Below, in pieces: positions 38,949-39,841 of a stretch of DNA of 39,841 bases. Position 1 is the stretch's first letter. Each line of letters opens with the position of its first letter. Origin of the DNA: an uncultured Clostridia bacterium (GTDB lineage Bacteria; Bacillota; Clostridia; Lachnospirales; Lachnospiraceae); contig CAMOXU010000012.1 of the NCBI GenBank assembly GCA_946629525.1, forward strand, positions 1 to 39,841, given 5' to 3'. The position numbers and the translations under genes are program-made. A model generated the notes under the pieces. It was not told the DNA's origin. It did no database searches and saw only the letters and a program-made list of their open reading frames with translations.

Positions 38949-39841
38949 ATGCAGACCAGTTTGAAGAGTATGGAGGAGCAGCAGTCCGAAGCGAGGCGTC
39001 AGCTGGAGTTCATTGCGGAGGCCCGCTCGTATGTCCTCGAGCTTGAGCAGGCGCTCGGGCGGCCGCTCAGATCCAATGTGACGACATTCGGGTGCCAGAT
39101 GAATGCCCGCGATTCCGAGAAGATCCGCGGGATCTTTGCCGCTGCCGGATTTCAGAATACAGAAGACGAGGACGAGGCGGATTTTGTCATTTACAATACC
39201 TGCACCGTCCGCGAGAATGCTGATCAGCACGTCTACGGCCGGCTCGGTCATCTGAACAGCGTCAAAAAGAAAAAGAAAGATATGATCATCGGTCTGTGCG
39301 GCTGCATGATGCAGGAAAAGCATGTCGTGGAGAAGATCCAAAAAAGCTATTCCTTCGTGGATCTGATCTTCGGGACGCACAATCTCTATGAGTTCCCGGA
39401 GCTCCTCATGAAGACCATGCGGGAAAAGAAGAAGATCGTCGAGATCCTTGACTCGACCCCGTATCTTCCGGAGAGCCTGCCGGTCGCCCGGAAGTACCCG
39501 TTCAAATCAGGCGTCAACATCATGTACGGCTGCAACAATTTCTGCACCTACTGTATCGTCCCCTATGTGCGGGGGCGTGAGATCTCCAGACGGCCGGAGG
39601 ATATCCTCGGGGAAGTGCGGAAGCTCGTGAGCGACGGCGTTGTCGAGATCATGCTGCTCGGCCAGAATGTCAATTCCTACGGCAAGACATTCGAGGAGCC
39701 CTGCAGCTTTGCCGACCTTCTCCGGGAGGTATGCAAGGTGCCCGGGCTCAGACGGGTCCGGTTCATGACCTCACACCCGAAGGATCTCTCGGACGAGCTC
39801 ATAGAGGCGATGGCGGAAAATCCGATCGTATGCCGGCATCT
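38949..39841 (+). CDS. miaB: tRNA-2-methylthio-N6-isopentenyladenosine synthase (C-terminus outside window)
   Basis: Radical-SAM methylthiotransferase that adds a methylthio group to i6A-37 in tRNAs reading UNN codons. The 297 visible codons open with a helical extension (about 1-40), then the UPF0004 domain with auxiliary-cluster cysteines C49, C85 and C119 (TFGCQMNARDSE, NTCTVRENA, GLCGCMMQ) and the radical-SAM motif C195, C199, C202 (GCNNFCTYCIVPYVRGRE). The pattern ENADQHVYGRLGHL and VNSYG fit MiaB rather than MtaB or RimO. The ATG follows GGAG. The gene runs past the right edge, so the TRAM domain cannot be seen. Confidence 0.95.
   Translation, partial: MQTSLKSMEEQQSEARRQLEFIAEARSYVLELEQALGRPLRSNVTTFGCQMNARDSEKIRGIFAAAGFQNTEDEDEADFVIYNTCTVRENADQHVYGRLGHLNSVKKKKKDMIIGLCGCMMQEKHVVEKIQKSYSFVDLIFGTHNLYEFPELLMKTMREKKKIVEILDSTPYLPESLPVARKYPFKSGVNIMYGCNNFCTYCIVPYVRGREISRRPEDILGEVRKLVSDGVVEIMLLGQNVNSYGKTFEEPCSFADLLREVCKVPGLRRVRFMTSHPKDLSDELIEAMAENPIVCRH

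Overview
The window reads as chromosomal DNA from an anaerobic, Gram-positive, Lachnospiraceae-like member of the Clostridia. The pointers are a moderately GC-rich genome with GGAGG ribosome-binding sites and TTG starts, an NfnAB-type electron-bifurcating transhydrogenase, a fused 2-hydroxyacyl-CoA dehydratase activase, cobalamin-dependent MetH with a separate activation-domain protein, a serA of clostridial length, a PucR regulator and many lipoproteins with a Gram-positive lipobox. No phage, plasmid, integrase, CRISPR or restriction genes were seen. Species cannot be named from the sequence alone.

Layout. 1-5.7 kb: an oligopeptide ABC transporter on the minus strand (oppA, then the start of an oppB-type permease running off the left edge), a 51-codon cysteine-containing small gene, and a divergent PucR-type regulator. 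Three copies of a dispersed hairpin repeat sit in the gaps here. 5.7-13.7 kb: a minus-strand cluster with one good promoter at its head: a 1443-residue protein with two fused activase ATPase domains, a free-standing MetH activation domain, and a B12-dependent methionine synthase lacking that domain. 13.8-20.9 kb, plus strand: tgt, yajC, ilvB, serA, an orphan sugar-type binding lipoprotein and mrp, several with their own promoters or terminators. 20.9-22.2 kb: a 208-bp inverted-repeat element with flanking direct repeats, tRNA-Thr(CGU), a 94-nt near-perfect hairpin and a minus-strand flavodoxin. 22.2-39.8 kb, plus strand: short pyruvate kinase-like protein, nnrDE, alr, a CNNM/HlyC membrane protein, yebC, uppP, ftsK/spoIIIE, a zinc-ribbon/TPR membrane protein, nfnA-nfnB, rlmH, phoH, ybeY, proB and the start of miaB.

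How the parts work together. Most of the right half is housekeeping: cell wall (alr, uppP), chromosome segregation (ftsK), ribosome maturation (rlmH, ybeY), tRNA modification (tgt, miaB), metabolite repair (nnrDE) and redox balance (nfnAB). The most suggestive functional grouping is the metH cluster. It places a putative ATP-driven low-potential electron donor next to a methionine synthase and its detached reactivation domain, which suggests ATP-coupled reductive repair of cob(II)alamin. The most suggestive non-coding material is the set of structured repeats (1.2, 3.8 and 5.6 kb), the 208-bp element at 20.9 kb, the wobble-rich hairpin at 21.4 kb and the twin hairpins with a minus-strand terminator at 19.9 kb.
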